Positions 1-8,627 of a stretch of DNA of 21,097 nucleotides are shown here, one piece after another (the first letter of the stretch is position 1; every line of letters starts with the position of its first letter). The DNA comes from Chara braunii (lineage: Eukaryota; Streptophyta; Charophyceae; Charales; Characeae). Location of the stretch: assembly GCA_003427395.1 (NCBI GenBank), contig BFEA01000202.1, forward strand, positions 2,284,125 through 2,305,221, read 5' to 3'. The notes under the pieces were generated by a model. It was not told the DNA's origin. It saw only the letters and a program-made list of their open reading frames with translations, and made no database searches. Both the position numbers and the translations under genes were made by a program.

Positions 1-960
1 GAAGGGTTTAGGACTCAACAAGGGTATCTTGGGGCTCCACTGCATAGGTTGTACAACACCCTGTGCCTGCTGCAACGGTTGAGTAACTGATGGAACAGGT
101 CGCTCCGGCGGCACCTGTTGTTGCAGCGGCACTTGCTGCTGCTGCTATAGTTGTTGCTGCGGCTGACTCTGTTGCAAGGGCTGCTGCAATTGTGACTGCC
201 TTGTAGCGGCAACCACCGGTTGGGGAAATGAAGAAGGCTATAAAGGAAACTGCCCACTACTACCTACTACTAGTCCTCCTGATGGAGGTATGCCAAACTG
301 AGGGGAAAAGGGTTGCTCTGCGATGGCAGTGTCATCATTGGACCTGCAACCATAGGGGGAGATACAACAAACTATGGTTGCCTGATCGTAGTCGAGGCGC
401 CTGCAATGCGGTAAGAATCTGGTTCTGACCAAAGAATCTGGTTATGACCAACTATCAGTGCAACCAACATCTCTAGTTGCACAACTCGTACTTCAGCTAT
501 ACTCAACAAAGAGTTTCGAAGGGACAGCCCTACAAGATCGAGAGTCGACTCATCTATAGCTTCTAACTTGCCTAATTCCTCTCCCCTTGCCTCTAGTCAT
601 GGCTTTTCTAATCCTAGCTTTCTCTCTCCTTCCCTCTACTTCCCGCAGCTGGCTCTGTAACTCTGTGCGGAGAGCATCCACTTGTTGGATCTCATAATCC
701 TCATCTGACACGGGCTGCTGCTGGTTGACCTGCAAGCCAACAGACTTACTAACGGAAACTTGGGACACACCCTGACTGACACCTCACGAAAAGGCCTGAG
801 ATGAGGCATGTGACATGGTAGAGGCGGTAGCAATGGCTGCCTCGAGGTCGGCTCTAGTTTCTGCTATTCCCTTTCGGCGTTGGCTGCTACTTCCCTAGCC
901 CTTTGCAATGTCGCCCTCTCTTTGACTTCTCTCTGTAGTTTCGTTTCCTCTCCTTGTTCT
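1..960 (-). pseudogene. Decayed gag-like reading, Q/P-rich and coiled-coil (element 0)
   Basis: On the minus strand several short frames line up into one decayed protein-like reading. From 960 to about 550 it is charged and helix-prone (e.g. KLQREVKERATLQRARE, then SQLREVEGRREKARI), typical of a coiled coil. From about 432 to 1 it is a glutamine/proline-rich linker (QQVPLQQQVPPERPVPSV) broken by in-frame stops near 238 and 142. At least two frameshifts and several stops make it non-functional. It lies 3' of a tRNA-Met PBS at 2782 on the same strand, where gag of an LTR retrotransposon is expected. No capsid or zinc-knuckle motif is visible and the reading runs off the window start, so gag is an inference from position and composition. 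A cellular Q-rich protein remnant is the alternative. Confidence 0.4.
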
Positions 961-967
961 AACACTA

Positions 968-1527
968 CCGTCTTCACCCAAAATAACGCCCGGGCATTGT
1001 GTATGAATATAACGCCCGTCGGGTGCTATATTCGTTTATAACGCTCGAGGGTTATATTCAATAAATTTGTGGTAACTTTGGCGAGGCCCCAAAATTCTGC
1101 AAAAAAAAATAAATCAAAAAATTATGTAAAAGAAATATGTTGTCCAGGATTGCAATGCGAGAGATTATGCGACCAACTCTTGGGTGAGGGCCACTTCAAA
1201 ATTCCTTATAAACTCCGAAATGAAAAATAAAAATAAAAAATCAAAACGAAATATACCCCTTGGAAGTCAAAACCCCATTCAACCCCTCTTCAAAACCCAT
1301 GTATACCCCCTTCCCCCCCCTTTACAACCCATGTATACTACCTCTTCAAGGCACTCTGCTCATGGAACATTCAAATATAACGCCCCAGTGTTCTATTCTA
1401 ATATAACGCCCGGGCGTTCTATTCGAAGGGGCGTTCTATTTGAAAAAAAGTGAGTAAAAACTGAAAATCTCATATTTTTAGGGTAAGTTGAAAATAACAC
1501 CAGGGCGTTATTTTCGGGTGAAGACGG
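968..1527. mobile_element. MITE-like non-autonomous DNA transposon, TA target duplication
   Basis: The ends are inverted repeats: CCGTCTTCACCC at 968 and its complement ending at 1527. The match continues inward for about 12 more bases with one 1-base indel. Both ends are flanked by TA (966-967 and 1528-1529), as in the Tc1/mariner superfamily, although TA is palindromic so part of the apparent TIR could be the duplication itself. Just inside each end are several copies of a near-palindromic motif ATAACGCCCGGGCGTT (a perfect 14-bp palindrome at 1405-1418), with variants near 983, 1009, 1036, 1374, 1428 and 1494. The interior (about 1080-1350) is A-rich, with a repeated AACCCATGTATAC and no credible coding frame. 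It interrupts the gag-like reading of element 0, so it is younger. Superfamily assignment is inferred from the TA only. Confidence 0.75.
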
Positions 1528-1529
1528 TA

Positions 1530-2781
1530 GGAAAGTGGTCGGCCGACTGAGTGCACGTCTTCGGGTAAGCCTCCTATCGTCTTGGTCTAGTCCTCAACCT
1601 CACTGTCATCTCCACTGATGAGCTATGCATGGCCTGCGATCTGTAGTAGTCCTCACTAGGACCTACCACGACATGACATCCAACCGATTACAAATAAAAT
1701 AAAATAAATGTTTGGTCCAACTTTATTTGAAAGTAGTCAAGCGGTAACAACATATAATCTTATATACGAGCAAACAACTCAATACCTACTTTTGACTTGT
1801 CCGAAACAGATTGCATGCAACAAGGAATGATTACTACGTATCTGCAGTTGTCTGTCATTTGTTGGTGTGCATGCAGAATGGAATTTTTACAATAATAAAT
1901 AATCGAACTAATTACTGGAATCTTCCCTCCCCCTGTATCCTTCTTGAGTAGTTACTTTGTGGCAACGTCCTGAAGCTCTAGTTCAACGGCGTGTCTGAAG
2001 GTGTGCAATCGGCCCACCCTTGTGCCCAGGAAATCACTTATGACCAGTTCTGCCCGTTATTTATCCTCCCGTGCAACGAGCCTTCCATCCGATTCATCTG
2101 GCTAATCAAGAGGTAGGTTAAGGACAACCCCCAAGGTCCTCAGGAAATATTTAATGTCACAGACAAGACAACGATCACAACCAGTATTCAGAGCAGATCC
2201 TGCCATAAATAATTTATAGACGGTGCATAAGACCGGTCAGTCCACGTTCCCTCTATAGCGCAGCAAGCAGACCACAGGACAAGCGACAAAGCATGCGTGC
2301 TCGAGCGCTTCGTCAAGGGCCCTTCAGAGGCAATGCCCGTCTCCCACCATCTTGCTCTCAGGAAGAAAGTCGACTCTCAAAGTTGAGCGCTCGTGACACC
2401 TCTCGACGAGAGGACTCTCTCGGCAAAACGCACTTCCTCACAGTAAGAAGCAACGAAGAGGGTAGATAAGGTATGGAGCAACGTACTGCATAATGCTGCC
2501 CCCAACCACAAATTTCTCTCCAGAAACTTAACATGCATTTATGATGACTGGTCGATGCCTCGACACAACCCATATTACAGTGCAGTTCCACCTCGGCTTA
2601 AATGCCACGTCAACAAGCTCTCAACATCCAGCATGCACCCCATATATCATCACATAGCCTTCCTGGCGCACCCACATGACCCTTGGACCGCCAATCGCCA
2701 ACGCACAAGCGTGATCACTGCCCACCATAACCAGCGAAGCACCAAACAAATATTGCGAACGAGCCAACGAAGTGGCTCGAA
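1530..2781 (-). other. Probable 5' leader and gag start of element 0; no recognisable gene
   Basis: About 1.25 kb between the PBS at 2782-2796 and the gag-like remnants. A short open minus-strand reading rich in Arg near 1530-1620 would join the coiled-coil reading below 960 if the MITE were absent. The rest (1640-2780) holds only short ORFs without recognisable motifs, RNA genes or strong repeats. It is assigned by position as retrotransposon leader; a further unidentified insertion is possible. Confidence 0.3.
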
Positions 2782-2796
2782 CCAGCTCTGATACCA
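2782..2796 (-). other. Primer-binding site, initiator tRNA-Met type (element 0)
   Basis: The minus strand reads TGGTATCAGAGCTGG. TGGTATCAGAGC is the usual plant LTR-retrotransposon PBS, complementary to the 3' end of initiator tRNA-Met. It lies three bases after a CA dinucleotide (minus strand, + 2800-2801), the expected LTR end. This fixes the orientation of element 0: LTR above 2800, internal region below. Confidence 0.75.
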
Positions 2797-2799
2797 AAT

Positions 2800-3853
2800 T
2801 GCAAGGAAAATGAGAGAACGAAATGACAGAAATCCAAAGTCACAGAGTGCAATTACATATTGAAAGCCAGAAAGTCCAATGCTGTCCAGAAAGTAGAAAT
2901 GCACTGATATTCACCAACGGAGAAACAAAGCACCGAATCTGAATGTCAATGAGAGCATACTCTCGCCATCACCAACACATGTATCCAGAGCCCGTCCTCC
3001 TACTTGGCGGTAAACTCCCATACTACTACTACACAACTACCAGCAGCCTACGAATTGACAATGCATCCCATTGACATCAGCAGCAACAATCGAAGTGCAT
3101 GAAGATGTGGACCTTGTAGACCATCGCCAAGACCAGGTACGTGCCCTCATATCATCAACCTCATCTCTCTCTCTTTCCCTCAACATCACCCACGTCTTAC
3201 ATCCCCTACACGAAGACCACCACCATCACCGCTGACTATCCAACCTGGTGCGAAACTATGAGGGCCCAACTATGGCGCTGCCTTCTTGCAGCGCCTTCAA
3301 CGCACGTGCTCTGCACTTGTGCTAACACTAAGCATGAAGCCTTGAGTCCTCGCTCCAGCAGCGCTGCCACTTGCACCTCCAAGAGCCTGACGTTGAACCT
3401 GACGCCCTGCCCTTTCCTATATGGAAAGTGGCGGGTGCTCTGCCTTGCTTCCCACGTGAGATCGAGCTTCCAGTAGCTTCAGTCTGTGCAAAGTGTCTGC
3501 ACCTAGGCCCGTTCAGACAGTGGCCTAGGACCAAATTGGTTAGGCATGCCCAACCACCCAGGCACAAACATGCACTGCTCTGTGCTTCAACCACGTTGTT
3601 GGAAGAGCTTTGAAGGCTCACAAATATTTTGGATTCTCGCTAGCAAGGCGGATGTAACCAACTGGCGAGTGACAAATGTCTGGCGCCGACCAAGATTTGC
3701 AAAAAATGATGAGTTCAGGGTGCATTGAGATTCAGGAGGCCCGCCTTCCCTTAGGGTGAGCACGCGCCTGCTGCAGGGCCCTATGTCGAGGCATAAACCC
3801 TCGCATCTGGCCTTTGTTAAAAAAGAAAGGCAGTTTATCCACACGGATGACCG
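2800..3853 (-). mobile_element. Putative 5' LTR of element 0 (outer end not located)
   Basis: The inner boundary is set by the PBS at 2782-2796 and the terminal CA (minus strand). The sequence up to 3853 has no convincing coding content; it includes CAGGTACGT at 3134-3142, a motif shared with the other LTRs here. The outer TG end was not found: it may lie before 3853, or element 1, whose LTR starts at 3854, may have cut into it. The partner LTR is not in the window. Open frames at 3141-3844 on both strands show no family motif and I treat them as chance. Confidence 0.45.
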
Positions 3854-4099
3854 TGCTTTGAGCCTCTCTGCTCGTCACCTTGAGGACACACACACATTGC
3901 GAGATCACACGAGGTCCACACTGGAGACCAGAGATGCAAAGTCCAGAATAGTGCAGCTTAGAAATTCCAACAAATTATCATAGTAAACTGTGTGGAGTTC
4001 CAGTCACCGAGCGCCCAACAGCGCAAGGCTCAACAAACCATCCTCATCCAAGGTAGGTGACTCTCTTCTCTCTCTGTCTCACTCTCTTCTCTCTCTGTC

Positions 4100-4102
<3 letters not shown>

Positions 4103-4185
<83 letters not shown>

Positions 4186-4186
4186 N

Positions 4187-4264
<78 letters not shown>
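4103..4264. repeat. (CT)n microsatellite inside the 3' LTR
   Basis: An uninterrupted CT run of about 81 units with one N at 4186; impure CT stretches flank it (4063-4102 and 4270-4318). On the element's sense strand it is a GA tract in the predicted transcribed part of the LTR. Long Ser/Leu or Glu/Arg reading frames across it are artefacts of the repeat. True length is uncertain because of the N and assembly difficulty. Confidence 0.95.
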
Positions 4265-4267
<3 letters not shown>

Positions 4268-4526
4268 TCATACATGCGCTCTCCCTCTCTCTCTCCCTCT
4301 CTCTCTCTCCCTCTCTACTTGAAGATCTTGACTCTGGATACATCCACTGCTACTCAGCTCTATCCCCAACTACCAGTTGTGCGGCTATGGCCGCCTCCCT
4401 TCCTCAGCACATCGCTGCCCAACCAGGGCTCTTGCGCATGCCTCTCGCAGATAGTGCACAAGCGCTTCAGCAACACTTCCACACTTCTCATGAGTGAGCA
4501 ATCTGTCTGAAATGTGGCTGGCCAGT

Positions 4527-4535
4527 CCTTATATT
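4527..4535 (-). promoter_or_regulatory. TATA-like element, 3' LTR copy of element 1
   Basis: The minus strand reads AATATAAGG, conserved in the other LTR at 12003-12011. It lies downstream of the 20-bp U3 array and upstream of the GA/CT tract, a reasonable position for the LTR promoter. Prediction from motif and conservation only. Confidence 0.45.
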
Positions 4536-4686
4536 GACTTTGACTGAGCCTGGACTCATCCCAACCTCTGTTTCCTTTGGCTTGACTTGGACTCAGTACC
4601 ACATGCCCACGGCCTGTTTGCTTCAGAATGTCGAGGTCGCGTACCTCCCTGAATTTTCCTTCGTGTGCTGCTGCTTGGGCCTGTGA

Positions 4687-4866
4687 GTCACGACTTTTTA
4701 TCTATGGAATATGCCTCTTTGTCTGAGAGATAACCTTTGGCTGTAGATATGTCCTTTGACTTCACGACGTGACTTTTGCCTATTGGCCATGACCGTTGCC
4801 TGTGGAATATGACTTTTGACTGCGAGATGTGACCTTTGCCTATGGGATGTGACTTTTGCCTCTAAG
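4687..4866 (-). repeat. 20-bp tandem array in U3 (about 9 units), 3' LTR copy
   Basis: Nine consecutive degenerate 20-bp units with a + strand consensus close to ATGTGACTTTTGCCTATGGG. The period is exact across the block although the units diverge. The same array occurs at the same place in the other LTR (12145 to about 12326), so it was present when the element inserted. Its position roughly 150-340 bp upstream of the TATA-like site resembles enhancer-type repeats in LTR U3 regions; function is inference. Confidence 0.8.
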
Positions 4867-5008
4867 ATGTGGCTGTCGATCGGGTGCCTGTTGGACTTTA
4901 CCTCTGGGGCACCCGACTTAGCTTTTCTGAAACTGGCCGACTTGGCCCCTCTCCGCCTGAGACTTTGACCCTGAGATTCAAATTTGGGGTTTGCATCGTG
5001 GAATGCCT

Positions 5009-5020
5009 TTCACTCTCGCC
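5009..5020 (-). other. Polypurine tract of element 1
   Basis: The minus strand reads GGCGAGAGTGAA directly before the 3' LTR boundary, a purine-rich run (10 of 12) where plus-strand synthesis would be primed. It is mutated but in the right place, about 40 bp after the pol stop. Confidence 0.6.
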
Positions 5021-5057
5021 AGCCTAATTTCGAGGATTTCCGAGAAAGTTACAATCT

Positions 5058-5531
5058 TTATCTATCAACTATATTGATTTCCCGCCTAGCTCTCTCACAA
5101 TAAGACACTATGTGTGGTGCGGTCTCCACCAGCTCATCCCTAGTAAGCCAACGATCTTACAAAGGCTCTTGATATGCAAATCTAACTTTATATTGTCGTT
5201 GGGGCCTACCCCTGGGTCCAGATCTATAAACATCCTTTGCGACGATGCGGTCCACGTCATATTTGCCTTCCATATCCGGAGTAATCATAAATCTTTGAGA
5301 CGAAAATACCTCATTGCTGACACAAGGGAGCAATTTAGAGGCATGAAACACCGGGTACGTGTGCAAATGCGGCGGAATCACAACAGCGTAGGAAGGACCA
5401 TCCACATCACCAATCACGTCGAGTATCTTCCATGCTCCCCTATACACAGGCAATAACTTCTGCGAGATGTTTTCCTCTGGGAGAAACTCTTTAGACTTCA
5501 CCCATACCAAATCTCCTACAACGAACTGCAA
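5058..5531 (-). pseudogene. pol: Pol C-terminus of element 1: integrase GPY/F module and chromodomain-like tail
   Basis: The minus-strand reading begins FVVGDLVWVKSKEF, then KLLPVYRGAWKI (GPY/F-type module, with G-A-W in place of G-P-Y/F) and HPVF-like YPVFHASKLLP. It continues into the chromodomain-like segment YDVDRIVAKD, RQYKVRFAYQ, and after a TAA at 5157-5159, DRWLTRDELVETAPHIVSYC. The frame ends at the stop at 5058-5060. In chromoviruses this tail is thought to guide integration to chromatin. The in-frame TAA removes the last 32 codons, and the frame is not joined to the integrase core upstream, so this is a remnant. Confidence 0.85.
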
Positions 5532-5605
5532 AGGTTTGCGGTGTTTATTTGCTTGTTCTGATGTTGTACCTTCTTGATGTTCTAGCTTACCTTTTCTAGG
5601 TCTTT

Positions 5606-6483
5606 CTAATGCTGCACAACAAACTCTCTAGTTCCTGGAGGAAGCCTTTGCACTTGATCAGGGTTCAAACAGTCAATGGGCCTGCGTGGGTGCCAACCCA
5701 AATGCAAAACAGTGGGTGTTCTTGCCGTAGCTAAATGCACATAATTGTTATAGGCATTAGTGACCTTAGCTAGATGTTCATCACAGTCAATCTGATCCGG
5801 CCAGATGTACATACGTAGAACTTGTTGTATCACTTTGTTCATCTGCTCGGTTTGTCCATTTGTCTCAGGGTGTCTACTAGAGGACATAGTCAACTTGGAC
5901 CGGTACACACTCATAAGTTGTTGTCAGTGCTTGTCCGTGAATCTCATATCCCTATCACTTACAATAGTCAAGGGATGCCCGTAGTCTTTCAATCAATGAT
6001 TGAAGAAGTCCCGAATTACTAGGTATGTTCTAGCTTCAGTAGGGAGTGGTACAAAACAACAAACTTGCTAAATTTGTCCACAACCACTATAACTTGACTC
6101 TTCCCATTCCTACTTTTAACCTTAGTGTCATAAAGTCTATAGACACGGAGTGCCAGGGACCCGACAGTATAGGGAACTTCCTAAGTAAACCAAGGGGAGG
6201 CTGTGTGGAACTCTTGTTCCTCTGACACACTTTGCAGCCTTGAACATAGGCTATACAGTCATGCTTCATTTCAACATGTATAGGAAAGTAGGAGGTTAGC
6301 ATAAGACTTCCTCCAACCCAAATGTTCCTCAGTGTCGTGGCATTCCCCTAGAATCAGACTGCAAATCTCCTCACTGTTTGGTATGCATAGTCTATCGTGC
6401 ACGTCCGCCCTCTCAAACAACAGTCTGTATGCCATCCTTAAGGTCGAAACTTCGTGTGGTGCTGTTTGCGCCTTGTTGATCAA
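5606..6483 (-). pseudogene. pol: Integrase of element 1, degenerate
   Basis: Fragments in more than one frame. The zinc-binding part has ILGECHDTEEHLGW (HH) and CKVCQRNK (CC) between 6483 and 6087. The catalytic core follows: DFM for the first Asp, VSDRDMRFT around 5930-5955 for the second, and HPETNGQTEQMNKV for the third acidic residue near 5860. A TGA replaces a probable Trp just after the second Asp, and the stretch 5914-6087 is out of frame with both sides. The family function is insertion of the cDNA into host DNA; this copy cannot make a whole enzyme. Confidence 0.85.
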
Positions 6484-6559
6484 CTAACTGTTGACAGGAT
6501 CACTAGCGTAAGTGGATCTAATTTTCTCTTGCAACTCAGTGCCTGAGTCCAAATGTGTA

Positions 6560-6946
6560 ACTTAGTGCATTAGCAAAGACATTATACTTCCCCTTTACTG
6601 GCTTTAGTTGAAAGTCAAACTTATCTATCTCCACAACCCACCTAGTCAACTTAGGTGTCAACCGACTTGGATCTTTAGCCGGCAAAGTGTCTCATGGTCT
6701 GAAATGCCGACCCAAGAGGTAGTGTCGCCAATGATTCAAGGCTTCTCTAGGTAGTCTACAAGACGTAAACTCAGCAGGTTTGTACCCATCTCCATCATTA
6801 TGTTGGAGTACAACACCTATCTCGTATTGACTAGCGTCAGTGGTCACTATAAACGACAAGGATGGACTAGTGATCCTTAGAACCGGGTACTCTATCAAGC
6901 ACATCTTCAGACGCTTAAAGGGAGAGGTACAGTCCTTATCCCATTT
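6560..6946 (-). pseudogene. pol: RNase H domain of element 1, degenerate
   Basis: The minus-strand reading continues in the frame of the RT thumb after a TAA at 6947-6949: WDKDCTSPFKRLK, then FIVTTDASQYEIGVVLQ (first catalytic Asp), HWRHYLLGR, and after a frameshift near 6690, LTRWVVEIDKFDFQLKP and KYNVFANAL. This is the usual Ty3/gypsy RNase H, which removes the RNA strand during cDNA synthesis. The DHETL-type segment is disrupted by the shift. From 6484 to 6560 no clear domain is seen (linker). Confidence 0.8.
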
Positions 6947-7845
6947 TTATATTGTCTCTTTCCTCGACAACCTACACAACGGAGCAGCTATTACAGTAAA
7001 GTTTTGTACGAACTTGCGATAATAGTTAGCCAGACCAAGGAACGAAAGTCGTTCCGTTAGCATGCGCAGGGTCGACCAATCTCTAATTGCTGCTATCATT
7101 GCGTCTTCTGTTTTAATTTCATTTTCATCCAACACATGTCCCAAGTACGAAACTTCACGCTTGGCCCATTCACACTTCTTTGGGTTCAACTTAAAGTCGG
7201 CTTCACACAACTTGTTAAACACTAATTGAAGGTGCTGCTCTTGTTCTTCTACAGACTTACTGAAAATTAGAATCATCTAAATATACAACAATAAATTTGT
7301 CTAACCAATCGCGGAAGAGTTCATTCATACATCGTTGGAAGGTAGCAGGGGCATTAGTTAACCCAAACGACATGACTACAAACTCGTAGTGGCCATATCG
7401 AGTTCTAAAGGTCGTCTTGTGCTGATCCTCTGTCAATACCTCGATCTGATGGTAACCTTACTTCAAGTCTATCGAGAAGGTCGTGTATCCGTGGTAATGG
7501 CTCAACATTCTTTATAGTAATTGGATTAAGGCCCCTATAGTTTATACACATACGCTGATGACCTTCTTTCTTTGGCACAAATAAGACCGATGCACTGTAT
7601 GGTGAAGAACTTGGCTTAATCCACTATTTTTCGACTAGTTCGTCTAATTGTCTACGCAGTTCATCGAGCTCTTTGGGAGATATCCGATATATGGGGCACT
7701 TGGGAATTTGGCTACCGGGTTCTATATCTATCGGATGTTTGGTCTCCCTCTCCACTACTCCACTTGGGGCCTCTCCCACATCAGTGAACTCGTCTAACAG
7801 ACTGCACATTAGGTGGTATGGGTACTTCTTCCTTTTTACCCTCAC
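6947..7845 (-). pseudogene. pol: Reverse transcriptase of element 1, degenerate
   Basis: The N-terminal part reads KHPIDIEPGS and ELDELRRQLDELVEK, followed by a TAG at 7624-7626, then [19 protein letters not shown] and [16 protein letters not shown] deletion near 7460 removes about ten codons before the LKSGYHQ-type motif and adds a TAA. The catalytic motif YLDD is present at about 7265-7280, but a 2-base loss inside it shifts the frame; the rest ([49 protein letters not shown]) follows in another frame. All conserved blocks are recognisable, so identity is secure and inactivity is clear. Confidence 0.92.
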
Positions 7846-8530
7846 TAACCGGTGTCACATAGGCAATGAACACTTGTTGGGCGAGGTCATTCTTGACTAC
7901 GTGTCTGGCGAACGAGGGGGCACTCATACAACAAAGGGACAACCCATTCTCTATGTCAGATGCATAATACAAATGCAATTTCTTCTTCCCACCTATTGGA
8001 CTTGGCAGCCAACACTCGTGCTCGCCTAACTTAATATCAGTATACGCGGCATTGCCCCAATCGGTTCCCAATATCATGTCATCCTCCACTAAGAGTGTCA
8101 GGGAGTGCAAAACTTTATCTACCTTTCCCCCTGCCTCCAGCCAGAAGTATGCCCTGGCCCCTTCAAAATATTCACACACTACCATCTCTCTATTATTGAC
8201 TAATTTACTAATGACCGGCTCATCGAGCTTCTTTACCTTCATTCCCAAGTGCATCTTCTGCAACAGTCTTCGGCTAATATAACTGCTCGTGGACCCACTA
8301 TCTACTAATGCACCTATCCTTCCTGTGCTCACTTCTACATCTGCTATTATTAGCTGCCCTTTCAACTTCTTCTTCATTTCGGCCCAAGCGTGGCGATGAG
8401 TGATCAGCTCATCACCAATGCTTGCGAAAGAGGCACCTAGAAAGGTCCTAATACAAACAAACTCTGGACACCTAGCTAGGTGGGAGCCTACATTAGTCTC
8501 TGCCATCGGGATCTTCAGATAGGAGGGCAC
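7781..8530 (-). pseudogene. pol: Retropepsin-type aspartic protease region of element 1
   Basis: A 249-codon open stretch. The active-site motif ALVDSGSTSSYIS lies near residues 75-87, and the conserved hydrophobic-Gly block MILGTDW at about residues 151-157, both expected in a Ty3/gypsy protease that matures Gag-Pol. It overlaps the RT N-terminal frame at 7781-7845 in a different register, so a frameshift separates it from RT; a second separates it from the zinc knuckle upstream (8628-8669). It is the longest intact piece of this element. Confidence 0.85.
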
Positions 8531-8627
8531 CTTTTTAGCGCGCGCTTCTGTCTTCCTGAGTCTGAAGTCCCTATCGAGACAACAACAACCTCTACTGGAT
8601 GTTCCCTTTTAAATACCTGTACTCTGG

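Larger units (their letters stand above)
3854..5008 (-). repeat. 3' LTR of element 1
   Basis: It matches 11500-12448 over its whole length, from TGCTTTGAGCCTCTCTG at the low end to GCATCGTGGAATGCC at the high end. The retroviral end (minus strand) should be TG; here it reads AG, a probable point mutation, while the other copy keeps TG. It is longer than its partner mainly because of a longer CT tract and a small extra segment around 4627-4645. It contains a conserved TATA-like site, a 20-bp tandem array in U3 and the CT microsatellite in the predicted R/U5. Confidence 0.9.

Noticed and set aside
1184-1453. 89-codon plus-strand ORF
   Set aside because: It lies wholly inside the MITE, across AT-rich and palindromic repeats, with no transposase motif.
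3141-3844. ORFs of 75-111 codons on both strands between the two LTRs
   Set aside because: No recognisable domain, overlapping in several frames, low-complexity composition; probably chance frames in LTR sequence.
3990-4497. Several long ORFs on both strands encoding Ser-Leu or Glu-Arg repeats
   Set aside because: They are translations of the CT/GA microsatellite inside an LTR.
4687-4866. CRISPR-like array
   Set aside because: The 20-bp units are contiguous with no spacers, and the context is a eukaryotic LTR.
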